A stretch of 64,000 bases of DNA from a bacterium. Its GTDB lineage: Bacteria; Gemmatimonadota; Gemmatimonadetes; Longimicrobiales; RSA9. This document shows, piece by piece, positions 21,653-29,555 of this stretch; within the stretch, counting starts at the first letter, position 1, and each line of letters opens with the position of its first letter. The translations under genes were made by a program, and so were the position numbers. The DNA is taken from the NCBI GenBank assembly GCA_003242735.1, contig QGVH01000004.1:1-64000 (forward strand). The letters run 5' to 3'. The notes beneath the pieces were generated by a model, which searched no databases, was not told the origin of the DNA, and was given only the letters and a program-made list of their open reading frames with translations.

Positions 21653-22641
21653 TGGCGAGTGGGCTGAGGGTCGGCGTGGCGGGGGTCGGCAGTCTGGGCC
21701 GGCACCACGCGCGCCTGCTGCGCGACCTGCCGGGCGCGCAGCTCGTCGGCATTCACGACACGGATGCAGCGCGTCTCCGGGCCGTGGGCGAGGAGCTCGG
21801 GGTCGCGACGTTCGACGAGCTGGACACGCTGCTCGATCGGGTCGAGGCGCTGGTCGTGGCGGTGCCGACGACGGCACACGAGGCGGTGGCACGGGCGGCG
21901 GTCACGCGAGGCGTCCACGTGCTGATCGAGAAGCCGATCGCGCCGACCCTCGAGGCGGCAGACCGGATCCTGGAGGCGGCGGAGCGCGGCGGCGCGCTGG
22001 TGCAGATCGGGCACGTCGAGCGGTTCAACGGGGTGCTCCGCGCGTGCGAGCCGTACCTCGAGGAGCCGTTGTTCGTCGAGTCGCACCGGCTGGCCCCGTT
22101 CGCGCCGCGAGGGACGGACGTCCCGGTGGTGCTGGATCTGATGATCCACGACCTGGACCTGGTCCTGAGCCTCGTGCGTAGGCCTGTCCGTTCTCTGGCT
22201 GCCGTGGGCGTCCCTGTCCTGACGCCGAGCCCGGACATCGCGAACGCGCGGTTGGAGTTCGAGGGCGGCGCGGTGGCGAACCTGACCGCGAGTCGGGTCT
22301 CGGTCGAGCGGAGGCGGAAGATCCGGTTCTTCCAGCGCTCGGGGTACATCAGTCTGGATCTCGCGGCGGGCGTCGGCGAGTTCCTGCGGTTGCGGCCGGG
22401 CGTGGAGCTGATCCCCGGGAAGCCGTTCCCCGCGGCGGGCATCGACGAGCTGGTCGAGCGCATCGAGTTGCGCAGCGATGGGCAGGAGCCGCTGCGCTGC
22501 GAGCTGGAGAGCTTCGTCGCTGCGGTGCAGGGGCGGGGCCCGATCGCGGTGACGGGCGAGGAGGCGCGCAGCGCGTTGGCGGTTGCGCTGGAGATCGTGG
22601 AGCGGATCGAGGAACATGTCGCTCATCGGGCTGCGTCGTGA
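21652..22641 (+). CDS. Gfo/Idh/MocA-family oxidoreductase, possibly acting on UDP-sugar
   Basis: A 329-residue NAD(P)-dependent dehydrogenase with the Rossmann motif GVAGVGSLGRHHA at the start and the family motif EKPIAPT near residue 90. It sits between lpxA and lpxB and overlaps both lpxA and the small gene that follows. GnnA, which oxidises the 3-hydroxyl of UDP-GlcNAc to make 3-amino lipid A, belongs to this family and lies next to lpxA in Acidithiobacillus and Leptospira. Its partner, the GnnB transaminase, is not in this window. The GnnA role is inference from position and family. Confidence 0.85.
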   Translation: MASGLRVGVAGVGSLGRHHARLLRDLPGAQLVGIHDTDAARLRAVGEELGVATFDELDTLLDRVEALVVAVPTTAHEAVARAAVTRGVHVLIEKPIAPTLEAADRILEAAERGGALVQIGHVERFNGVLRACEPYLEEPLFVESHRLAPFAPRGTDVPVVLDLMIHDLDLVLSLVRRPVRSLAAVGVPVLTPSPDIANARLEFEGGAVANLTASRVSVERRRKIRFFQRSGYISLDLAAGVGEFLRLRPGVELIPGKPFPAAGIDELVERIELRSDGQEPLRCELESFVAAVQGRGPIAVTGEEARSALAVALEIVERIEEHVAHRAAS

Positions 22642-22750
22642 GCGCAGGGAACAGGGCGGGGCCCGGATACGGCCGCCGGGGCTGTGGAAGCTGATCGCGG
22701 CCCTCGTGCTGGTGCTGCTGGCGATCTGGTACCTCGGCCGGTTCACATGA
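22616..22750 (+). CDS. 44-residue single-pass membrane protein hidden between two lpx-operon genes
   Basis: A very short gene, ATG 22616 to TGA 22748-22750. Residues 1-23 are basic (MSLIGLRRERREQ...) and residues about 24-41 form one hydrophobic helix (LWKLIAALVLVLLAIWYL). GAGGAA precedes the ATG. It overlaps the oxidoreductase end by 26 bases and the lpxB start by four (ATGA), so it closes what would be a gap of 105 bases and looks like part of the operon. Positive charges before the helix predict an inside N terminus. I do not recognise a family. Confidence 0.75.
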   Translation: MSLIGLRRERREQGGARIRPPGLWKLIAALVLVLLAIWYLGRFT

Positions 22751-23886
22751 GGCAGGACGGGCCGACCATTCTGTTGTCTGCAGGCGAGCCGTCCGGCGAC
22801 CTGCACGGCGCGGCGGTCGCAGCGGCGCTGCGGAGGCGCTGGCCGGGGGCCCGGCTGTTCGGCTTGGGCGGCCCCCTGATGGCCGAGGCCGGGGTCGAGC
22901 TCCTGGAAGACGTGCGACGGCTGGCGGTGATGGGCTTCGTCGAGGTGGCGAGCCGCCTGCCGTTCTTCGTTCGGCTGCTGCGGCGCGTTCGACGCGAGAT
23001 GGTGCGCCGCGGAACCGACCTGGTCGTGCCGATCGACTACCCGGGGTTCAACCTGCGGCTGGCGCGCGCCGCGCGGCGCGCGGGGGTCCCGGTCCTCTAC
23101 TACATCGCGCCGCAGGTCTGGGCGTGGCACCGCAGCCGGTGCCGCCAACTGGCAGCGAACACGGACGCCCTCGCGGTGGTGCTCCCCTTTGAGGAGAGGA
23201 TTTTCAGGGAGGCGGGTGCGCGTGCGGTGTTCGTGGGCCATCCGTTGCTGGATGCGGCGCCGGTCGCCGTGACGCGGGAGGCGTTCTGTCAGCGGCTCGG
23301 CCTCGACCCGGGTGCGCCGGTCCTGGCGCTGTTCCCCGGGTCGCGGGCGCAGGAGGTACGGCGGCACCTGAGGGTCTTCGAGGAGGCCGCCCAGCGGGTC
23401 CGAGAAACGTATCCGGCGGTCCAGCCGGTGATCGCGGCGTCTCGCACGCTCCCTCTGGAGTTGTATGGCGAGACGCCGTTTCCACTGGTGGACGACTCTC
23501 GGGCGCTGCTGGCGCATGCCCGCGCCGCGCTCGTGAAGTCCGGGACAGGGACGCTGGAGGCGGCGCTGGCGGGCACGCCGCTCGTGATCGCCTACCGTGC
23601 GCACCCGCTCACCTTCTGGCTGGCGCGCCGCCTCGTCCAGGTGCCGCGGATCGGGCTGGTGAACCTGGTCGCCGGCGAGACGGTGGCGCCGGAGTACCTG
23701 CAGGACGAGGCCACGCCGGAGGCGCTGGCGCGCGCGGTCCTGCCGCTCGTGGTGGACGGCGAGGCGCGCCAGCGGATGCTGGAGGGGCTGACGCGGGTCC
23801 GCGCCTCGCTCGCGCCCCGTGCGGACGGCGCGGGCAGCGTGGCAGACCGGGTGGCGCAGCTCGCCGCGGAGCTGTTGGCGGCATGA
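22747..23886 (+). CDS. lpxB: Lipid-A-disaccharide synthase LpxB
   Basis: LpxB joins UDP-diacylglucosamine and lipid X into the lipid A disaccharide at the inner membrane. The 379-residue GT-B glycosyltransferase starts with ILLSAGEPSGDLHGAA and contains the conserved YYIAPQVWAWHRSR segment near 117-130 and the donor-site segment VKSGTGTLEAAL near 262-273. Length matches the family. ATG 22747 overlaps the small upstream gene, and the stop overlaps the next gene (ATGA). Confidence 0.96.
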   Translation: MRQDGPTILLSAGEPSGDLHGAAVAAALRRRWPGARLFGLGGPLMAEAGVELLEDVRRLAVMGFVEVASRLPFFVRLLRRVRREMVRRGTDLVVPIDYPGFNLRLARAARRAGVPVLYYIAPQVWAWHRSRCRQLAANTDALAVVLPFEERIFREAGARAVFVGHPLLDAAPVAVTREAFCQRLGLDPGAPVLALFPGSRAQEVRRHLRVFEEAAQRVRETYPAVQPVIAASRTLPLELYGETPFPLVDDSRALLAHARAALVKSGTGTLEAALAGTPLVIAYRAHPLTFWLARRLVQVPRIGLVNLVAGETVAPEYLQDEATPEALARAVLPLVVDGEARQRMLEGLTRVRASLAPRADGAGSVADRVAQLAAELLAA

Positions 23887-24548
23887 GGAACGGGGTGAGG
23901 AGCGGGTTGCGGTACGGGGTGGCGTCCGCCGCGGCCAGGGCGGTGCTGGACGCGGTGCTCGCGACCGCGCGGTACGAGGTCTCGGGTGAGGAGAACGCCC
24001 GCCAGTTCACGGCGCACGGCCAGCCGGTGATCTACGTGCTGTGGCACGGCCGACTGCTGCCGCTCGCGCACCTGCACCGCGGGGAGGGGATCGTGGCGTT
24101 GATCAGCCGGTCGGCGGACGGGGAGTACCTGGCGCGGCTGCTGGAGCGGTGGGGCTTCGTGCCGGTGCGGGGTTCGAGCAGCCGGGGCGGCAGCACGGCG
24201 TTGCGTGAACTCGTCCGCCAGGCGCGGGCCGGTCGTTGCCTGGCGATCACGCCGGACGGGCCCCGCGGCCCGCGCCAGCGGCTCAAGGAGGGCGTGCTGG
24301 TGGCCGGCCAGCTCACGGGTCTGCCGCTGATCCCCGTGGCGGCGTCTGCGAGCCGGGCGTGGTGGGTCGGCGGTTGGGACCGGTTCCTGGTGCCGCGTGC
24401 CTTCGCGCGCATTGCGGTGGTCTACGGTGCGCCGGTCCGGGTGCCCAGGGACGCGGGGGCGGAGGAGCTCGCCGCGCTGCGCTCCTCGCTCGAGGAAGAG
24501 CTGAACCGCCTGACCGCCGAGGTGGACGCCCGTGTCGGAGCGGCCTAG
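23883..24548 (+). CDS. DUF374 lysophospholipid acyltransferase-like protein
   Basis: A 221-residue acyltransferase-fold protein of the DUF374 family, related to the PlsC/LpxL group. The motif PDGPRGPRQRLKEG (near 124-137) and the SRSADGEYLARLLERWGF segment (near 73-90) are typical, while the usual HX4D is altered (WHGRLLPLAH). It lies between lpxB and lpxK, so a role as secondary acyltransferase for lipid A is likely but not shown. Its end overlaps the lpxK start. Confidence 0.82.
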   Translation: MRNGVRSGLRYGVASAAARAVLDAVLATARYEVSGEENARQFTAHGQPVIYVLWHGRLLPLAHLHRGEGIVALISRSADGEYLARLLERWGFVPVRGSSSRGGSTALRELVRQARAGRCLAITPDGPRGPRQRLKEGVLVAGQLTGLPLIPVAASASRAWWVGGWDRFLVPRAFARIAVVYGAPVRVPRDAGAEELAALRSSLEEELNRLTAEVDARVGAA

Positions 24549-25605
24549 GCAGCCCGGCCATCCGGCCGACCGCCTGCGGACGGCGATCCCGCGCTGGTGG
24601 CGGGGCGAGGTGGACGGTGCGGCGTGGCGGGCGCTGGGGGCGGCCCTGGCGCCCGCGGAGGCGCTGTACCGGTTGAGCGTCGCGGCGAGGAACGCGCTGT
24701 ACGAGCGCGGCTTGCGCCGGCCGCGCCGCGTCGGGGCCGTGGTGGTCAGCGTGGGCAACCTGGCGGTGGGCGGCACGGGCAAGACGCCCTTCGCGCGGTG
24801 GATGGCCGACCAGCTCGAGGCGCGCGGCGCCCGCGTGGCGATCCTCCACGGCGGCTACGCGCCGGACGAGCCGGCGCTGCACCGCGCCTGGCGGCCCGGC
24901 TCGCTGGTGATCGCGATGCGGGATCGCGTGGCGGCGGCTCAGCTCGCCATCCGGCAGGGCGCCACCGCCCTGGTCCTGGATGATGGGTTCCAGCATCGAA
25001 GGCTGCACCGGGATCTCGACGTGGTGCTGGTGGCCGCGGAGAGCTGGGCCGTGCGCGAGCGGCTGCTGCCCCGGGGGCCGTGGCGCGAGCCGCGGACGGC
25101 TCTGGCGCGCGCCGACGTGGTCGTGGTGACGCGCAAGACCGCGGGGGGCGGTACGGCGGAACGCGTTGCGCGCGACGTGTCGGGGCTGGCGCCCGGCGCA
25201 GCCGTGGCTCGGGCGCACCTGCGCCCCGGCGGCTGGCGCGTGCGCGGCGCCTCGCGGCCGGCCGGCCCCGTGGGGAAGGTGGTGGCGGTGTGCGGGGTGG
25301 CCGGCCCGGAACACTTCTTCGCGAACGCTCGGCAGGCGGGTGCCGACATCGCGGAGGAGCTGGTGTTCGGCGACCACCACGCGTACACGGCAGGCGACCT
25401 CGAACGCATCCGCGAGGCCGCCGACGGCAGACCGGTCGTCACCACGGCGAAGGATGCCGTGAAGCTCGCAGATCTGGACCCGGAGCTTGAGCTCTGGGTG
25501 CTGCAACAGGACGTCGTGATCGAAGAGGGCGCTGAGGCGCTGTCCGCGGCGCTGGACGCGCTCCTCGATCGCCGGCCCGCCCTCGAGGGCGGAAGGGTGC
25601 GCTGA
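24532..25605 (+). CDS. lpxK: Tetraacyldisaccharide 4'-kinase LpxK
   Basis: LpxK phosphorylates the 4' position of the lipid A disaccharide. The 357-residue protein has the modified Walker A GNLAVGGTGKTPFA near 77-90 and the conserved DDGFQHRRLHRDLDVVLV segment. Length agrees with the family (about 330-350). Start GTG 24532 lies inside the end of the acyltransferase gene. It closes the lipid A block; the LpxH/I step and the Kdo transferase are not in this window. Confidence 0.94.
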   Translation: MSERPRQPGHPADRLRTAIPRWWRGEVDGAAWRALGAALAPAEALYRLSVAARNALYERGLRRPRRVGAVVVSVGNLAVGGTGKTPFARWMADQLEARGARVAILHGGYAPDEPALHRAWRPGSLVIAMRDRVAAAQLAIRQGATALVLDDGFQHRRLHRDLDVVLVAAESWAVRERLLPRGPWREPRTALARADVVVVTRKTAGGGTAERVARDVSGLAPGAAVARAHLRPGGWRVRGASRPAGPVGKVVAVCGVAGPEHFFANARQAGADIAEELVFGDHHAYTAGDLERIREAADGRPVVTTAKDAVKLADLDPELELWVLQQDVVIEEGAEALSAALDALLDRRPALEGGRVR

Positions 25606-25741
25606 AGTCCGGCGGGACGGTGCTCGTCCCGTGCGCCCGAACAGAGTACGGCGGCACGCTGGTGCCAGGCCGCATGGTGATTGACTCGTCAGGCCCGGCC
25701 GTCCCGGAGGGCGGCACGGGCACGCAGGAGACCACAACGCA

Positions 25742-27034
25742 ATGGAACCGGCCCGTACGATCGTCCAGCCCGAGCCCGCTGCGGAGTCGGGCGACGAGAA
25801 TCCCTTCGAGGCGATGATGCGGCGCTTCGACCGCGCCGCAGAGCTGTTGAACCTGGACCGCGGGCTCTACAAGCTGCTCAGGCACCCCGAGAAGCAGGTG
25901 ATCACGTCCATCCCGGTCATGATGGACAACGGCGAGGTCGAGGTCTTCACCGGGTACCGCGTGCTCTACAACACGTCGCGTGGACCGGCGAAGGGCGGCA
26001 TCCGTTTCGACCTCAACGTGACGCTGGAAGAGGTGACGGCGCTGGCGGCGTGGATGACGTGGAAGTGCGCGGTCGTGAACATCCCGTTCGGCGGCGCGAA
26101 GGGTGGGGTCGTGTGCGATCCAGATCGCCTCTCCACGGGTGAGCTCGAGCGGCTGACGAGGCGCTATACGGCCTCGATTCTCGAGATCCTGGGGCCCGAG
26201 TCCGATGTCCCGGCACCGGACGTGGGCACGAACGAGCAGGTGATGGCGTGGGTCATGGACACGTACTCCATGCACAAGCGCCACACGATGACGGCCGTGG
26301 TCACGGGGAAGCCCGTCGCCCTGGGCGGCTCGCTCGGGCGACGTGAGGCGACGGGGCGGGGCGTCTCCATTGTCGTCAAGGAAGCGCTGCGCGAGCTGGG
26401 CATGCCGTTGCACGGCACCCGGGTCGCCGTCCAGGGATTCGGGAACGTGGGGTCGGTCGCCGCCCGGTTGCTGGCGCAGGAGGGCCTGACGGTCGTGGCG
26501 GTGAGCGACAAGTCGGGCGGGATCTACAACCCGCACGGGATCTACATCGATGAGGCGCTGGAGTACGTGCGCCGCAACAAGTACCTCGAGGGGTTCCCGC
26601 ACGGCGAGCCGATCACGAACGAGGAGCTGCTCGAGCTGGACGTGGACGTCCTCGTTCCGGCGGCGCTCGAGAACGTGATCACGAGGCGGAACGCCCCGCG
26701 CATCAAGGCCAAGATCATCGCGGAGGGGGCCAACGGCCCGACCACCGCCTCGGCGGACGAGATCCTGGAATCCAAGGGGGTCTTCGTGATCCCGGACATC
26801 CTGGCGAACGCCGGCGGTGTGACGGTCAGTTATTTCGAATGGGTGCAGAACCGCGAGGGGTACTTCTGGAGCGAGGACGTGGTCAACAGCCGGCTCCGGG
26901 AAGTGATGATCCAGGCGTTCAACAACGTGTTGCAGTACTCGCGCCTGCACCGGGTGAACATGAGGACCGCGGCGTACATGCTGTCCATCGACCGCGTCGC
27001 CGCGGTGCACCGGATGCGCGGCATCTACGCATGA
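25742..27034 (+). CDS. gdhA: Glutamate dehydrogenase (Glu/Leu/Phe/Val family)
   Basis: Interconverts glutamate and 2-oxoglutarate plus ammonia with NAD(P). The 430-residue protein has the substrate domain with KGGIRF, the catalytic [11 protein letters not shown] segment near 115-125, [14 protein letters not shown], and a Rossmann domain with [10 protein letters not shown]. The length and the [14 protein letters not shown] segment fit NAD-type hexameric enzymes such as RocG/GudB, but cofactor choice is not certain. ATG 25742 follows a 136-base gap after lpxK in which I saw no clear promoter. Confidence 0.94.
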   Translation: MEPARTIVQPEPAAESGDENPFEAMMRRFDRAAELLNLDRGLYKLLRHPEKQVITSIPVMMDNGEVEVFTGYRVLYNTSRGPAKGGIRFDLNVTLEEVTALAAWMTWKCAVVNIPFGGAKGGVVCDPDRLSTGELERLTRRYTASILEILGPESDVPAPDVGTNEQVMAWVMDTYSMHKRHTMTAVVTGKPVALGGSLGRREATGRGVSIVVKEALRELGMPLHGTRVAVQGFGNVGSVAARLLAQEGLTVVAVSDKSGGIYNPHGIYIDEALEYVRRNKYLEGFPHGEPITNEELLELDVDVLVPAALENVITRRNAPRIKAKIIAEGANGPTTASADEILESKGVFVIPDILANAGGVTVSYFEWVQNREGYFWSEDVVNSRLREVMIQAFNNVLQYSRLHRVNMRTAAYMLSIDRVAAVHRMRGIYA

Positions 27035-27046
27035 GACGATGAGCCG

Positions 27047-27523
27047 GTGAGAGTCACCGTCATCGCCGTCGGCCGTCCGGACCGCCTGTTCGCGGGCGTC
27101 ATCGCGGAGTACGAGCGCCGTGCTGCGCGTTACTGGGACCTCGAGAGCGTGGAGGTGCGCGCAGAGCGCGCGGCGGGGGGCAAGTCGCCGGCGGCGGTGC
27201 GGGCCGCGGAGGGGGAACGGCTGCTCGCGCGCGTGCCCGAGGGCGTGGAGATCGTGGCGCTGACGCGGACCGGGCAGGGCTGGAGCTCGCCTCGCCTCGC
27301 GCAGTACCTCGAGGGGCTCGCCGTGAGCGGCCGGCCGGGCGCGGCGTTCCTGATCGGCGGCGCGTACGGATTGGATGACGCGGTGCTCCGGCGCGCGCAC
27401 CACCGCCTCGCCCTCTCCTCGTTCACGCTCCCGCACGACGTCGCCCGCCTGGTGCTGGTCGAGCAACTGTACCGGGCGGGCACGATCCTCCGTGGCGAGC
27501 CGTACCACAAGGCGGCCGAATGA
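27047..27523 (+). CDS. rlmH: 23S rRNA pseudouridine-1915 N3-methyltransferase RlmH
   Basis: RlmH methylates pseudouridine 1915 of 23S rRNA in helix 69 using S-adenosylmethionine. The 158-residue SPOUT protein has the knot-region motif IGGAYGLDD near 104-112, SSFTLPHDVARLVLVEQLYRA and the end GEPYHK, which match E. coli RlmH (155 residues, ending HPYHRE). Start is GTG 27047. It overlaps bshC by four bases. Confidence 0.94.
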   Translation: MRVTVIAVGRPDRLFAGVIAEYERRAARYWDLESVEVRAERAAGGKSPAAVRAAEGERLLARVPEGVEIVALTRTGQGWSSPRLAQYLEGLAVSGRPGAAFLIGGAYGLDDAVLRRAHHRLALSSFTLPHDVARLVLVEQLYRAGTILRGEPYHKAAE

Positions 27524-29193
27524 CGGCCGGCCGGCGAGACAACGGAAGCGGGGAGGTCATGACGCTGAATCTCACGATCGAGGTCGGCCGGCTGCGCGGG
27601 TCGCGCCTCGTGGACGATTACGTCGCCAACGCGCCGGGCCCTGCGCCGTTTTTCCCGGGTTCGCCGTGGGACCCGGAGGCGTACCGGCGGAAGGCGGCGG
27701 AGGTGGACGCCCGCTTCGACACGGCGCGCCGCCGGGCGATGGCTGCAGCCGTGCACCCGACCTCGGCCGCGGCCGCCGAGCAGCTCGAACGCGTGGTGGA
27801 GCGCAACGGCCTCTTCGTCACGACGGGCCAGCAGGCCGGCCTGTTCGGCGGCCCGCTGTACACTGTGTACAAGGCGCTCACGGCGGTGGCGCTGGCGCGG
27901 GTGCTCGAACGCGAACTGGGCCGTCCCGTGGCGCCGCTGTTCTGGATCGCGTCGGAAGACCACGACTGGGCCGAGGTCAATCACGTCCGGGTGCTGGACC
28001 CCGCGAACACGCTGCACACCATCACGGTGGAGGGTCCGGAAAGCGGCGTTCCGGCATCGATGCAGCGCCGTCTCCTGGGCCCGGGCGTGGAGGCGGCGGT
28101 CGAGCGCCTGGCGCAGCTCCTCCCGCAGACGGAGTTCTCCGATGGGGTCCTCGAGCGGGTCCGTACGGCGTACACGCCGGACCGGACGGTGGCGGCCGCG
28201 TTCCGGGAGCTGATCACGTGGCTGTTCCAACCGTTCGACCTGCTCGTGGTGGAGGCGGGGCACCCGACCATCAAGGATCTGGGGCGAGACATCCTCGCGC
28301 GGGAGCTGACGCACTGGCGCGAGCACGAGACCCTGGTTCGGGCCCAGACAGAGCGGTTGATCGCCGCTGGCTACCACGCACAGGTGGCGGTGCTTCCCGA
28401 ATCGGCCAACCTCTTCCTCGAGCTGGAGACGGGCCGCGAACGGTTGGTCCGGGAAGGCGACGGCTGGGCGCTGAAGCACAGTGGCCGCCGCTTCACGGAT
28501 GAGGAGCTGCGGGCGCTGCTCGACGCCGAGCCCGGCCGGTTCTCGCCGAACGTGCTGCTCAGGCCGGTCGTCGAGAGCGCGGTCTTCCCGACGATCGCGT
28601 ACGTGGCAGGGCCGGGCGAGCTGAGCTACTACGCCCAGATCGGCTGCCTCTTCCGCGCCCACGGCATCGAGATGCCGATCGTGTACCCGCGGGCCAGCAT
28701 CACGCTGGTCGAGGCGAAGGTGAGGAAGGTGCTCGACCGGTTCGGGCTCGGACTCGAGGATTTCCGGCGTCCGCCGCACGAGCTGGCCGCAGAGTTGCTG
28801 CGGGAGGAGCTGCCCGACGCGGTGGTCGTGGCGCTGCGGCGTCTGCGCACCGATCTGGGCGAGGGCTACGGCGCGTTGCTCGAGGCGGCGCGGGTGATCG
28901 ACCCCACGCTCAAGGGTCCGATCCAGAGCGCCCGGAACTCGGCGTTCGTCCAGCTCGAGGAGATCGAGAAGAAGATCGTGCAGCACCTCAAGAGGCGGAA
29001 CGCCATCGGCGTGGAGCAGCTCGAGAAGGCGGCGGTGAACCTGTTCCCGCTCGGTCAGCCGCAGGAGCGCGTCCTCAACGTCGTGCCGTATCTGGCCCGG
29101 TACGGGGCCGCGCTGTTGGAAGCGATCGCCGACGCGATCCGCATCGAGCTCGACGCTCCCGCGCCCGCCTGGAACGGCCTCTCCTGTGGCTGA
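27520..29193 (+). CDS. bshC: Bacillithiol synthase BshC
   Basis: BshC adds cysteine to glucosaminyl-malate, the last step of bacillithiol synthesis. The 557-residue protein has the family segment TTGQQAGLFGGPLYTVYKA near 103-121, WIASEDHDWAEVNH near 143-156, and a C-terminal coiled-coil region (about 440-510). Length fits (about 540). ATG 27520 overlaps rlmH; ATG 27559, directly after GGGGAGGTC, is an alternative that would remove 13 residues. bshA and bshB are not in this window. Confidence 0.92.
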   Translation: MTAGRRDNGSGEVMTLNLTIEVGRLRGSRLVDDYVANAPGPAPFFPGSPWDPEAYRRKAAEVDARFDTARRRAMAAAVHPTSAAAAEQLERVVERNGLFVTTGQQAGLFGGPLYTVYKALTAVALARVLERELGRPVAPLFWIASEDHDWAEVNHVRVLDPANTLHTITVEGPESGVPASMQRRLLGPGVEAAVERLAQLLPQTEFSDGVLERVRTAYTPDRTVAAAFRELITWLFQPFDLLVVEAGHPTIKDLGRDILARELTHWREHETLVRAQTERLIAAGYHAQVAVLPESANLFLELETGRERLVREGDGWALKHSGRRFTDEELRALLDAEPGRFSPNVLLRPVVESAVFPTIAYVAGPGELSYYAQIGCLFRAHGIEMPIVYPRASITLVEAKVRKVLDRFGLGLEDFRRPPHELAAELLREELPDAVVVALRRLRTDLGEGYGALLEAARVIDPTLKGPIQSARNSAFVQLEEIEKKIVQHLKRRNAIGVEQLEKAAVNLFPLGQPQERVLNVVPYLARYGAALLEAIADAIRIELDAPAPAWNGLSCG

Positions 29194-29244
29194 GACGGTG
29201 GCGCGTCGCGCGGGCCCCGGCCGTCGCACGGCGCGGCGCCGTCC

Positions 29245-29273
29245 TTGCCGTAATTGCAGTATTCACATAGCTT
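29245..29273 (+). promoter_or_regulatory. Candidate promoter before the small coiled-coil gene and murJ
   Basis: TTGCCG (29245-29250), a 17-base spacer and TAGCTT (29268-29273). The surrounding 25 bases are AT-richer than their neighbours. Predicted start about 29280, three bases before ATG 29283, so the message would be almost leaderless. Confidence 0.5.
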
Positions 29274-29282
29274 TGAGCCGAT

Positions 29283-29555
29283 ATGGCCTGGTTGGTCCTG
29301 GTCGGTCTCGTGCTGATGATCCTCTTGGTTGCGGCGGTGCTGGACTCGCCGCTGGGGCGCGCGCTGGCGGCCCGTGTGGAGCGGGGCGGCCTGGCCGGCG
29401 CCGAACGGTTGGCCACGCGCGTGGCTGCCCTCGAGGCCGAGACCGAGCGGCTCAGCGCCGAGGTGCAAAAGCTTCAGGAGGAGAGCGAGTTCCTGCGCCG
29501 GCTGCTGGAGGAGCGGCCGGCCAACCAGCTTTCGTCCGGTGAGCGCCGCGACTGA
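29283..29555 (+). CDS. Small membrane-anchored coiled-coil protein
   Basis: A 90-residue protein: residues 2-22 form one membrane helix (WLVLVGLVLMILLVAAVL) and residues about 38-78 form a charged coiled coil with leucine at heptad positions (RVAALEAETERLSAEVQKLQ). The layout resembles small divisome or phage-shock type membrane proteins, but I do not recognise a family. It overlaps murJ by 17 bases, so it may act in cell-wall synthesis; that is inference from position only. Confidence 0.75.
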   Translation: MAWLVLVGLVLMILLVAAVLDSPLGRALAARVERGGLAGAERLATRVAALEAETERLSAEVQKLQEESEFLRRLLEERPANQLSSGERRD

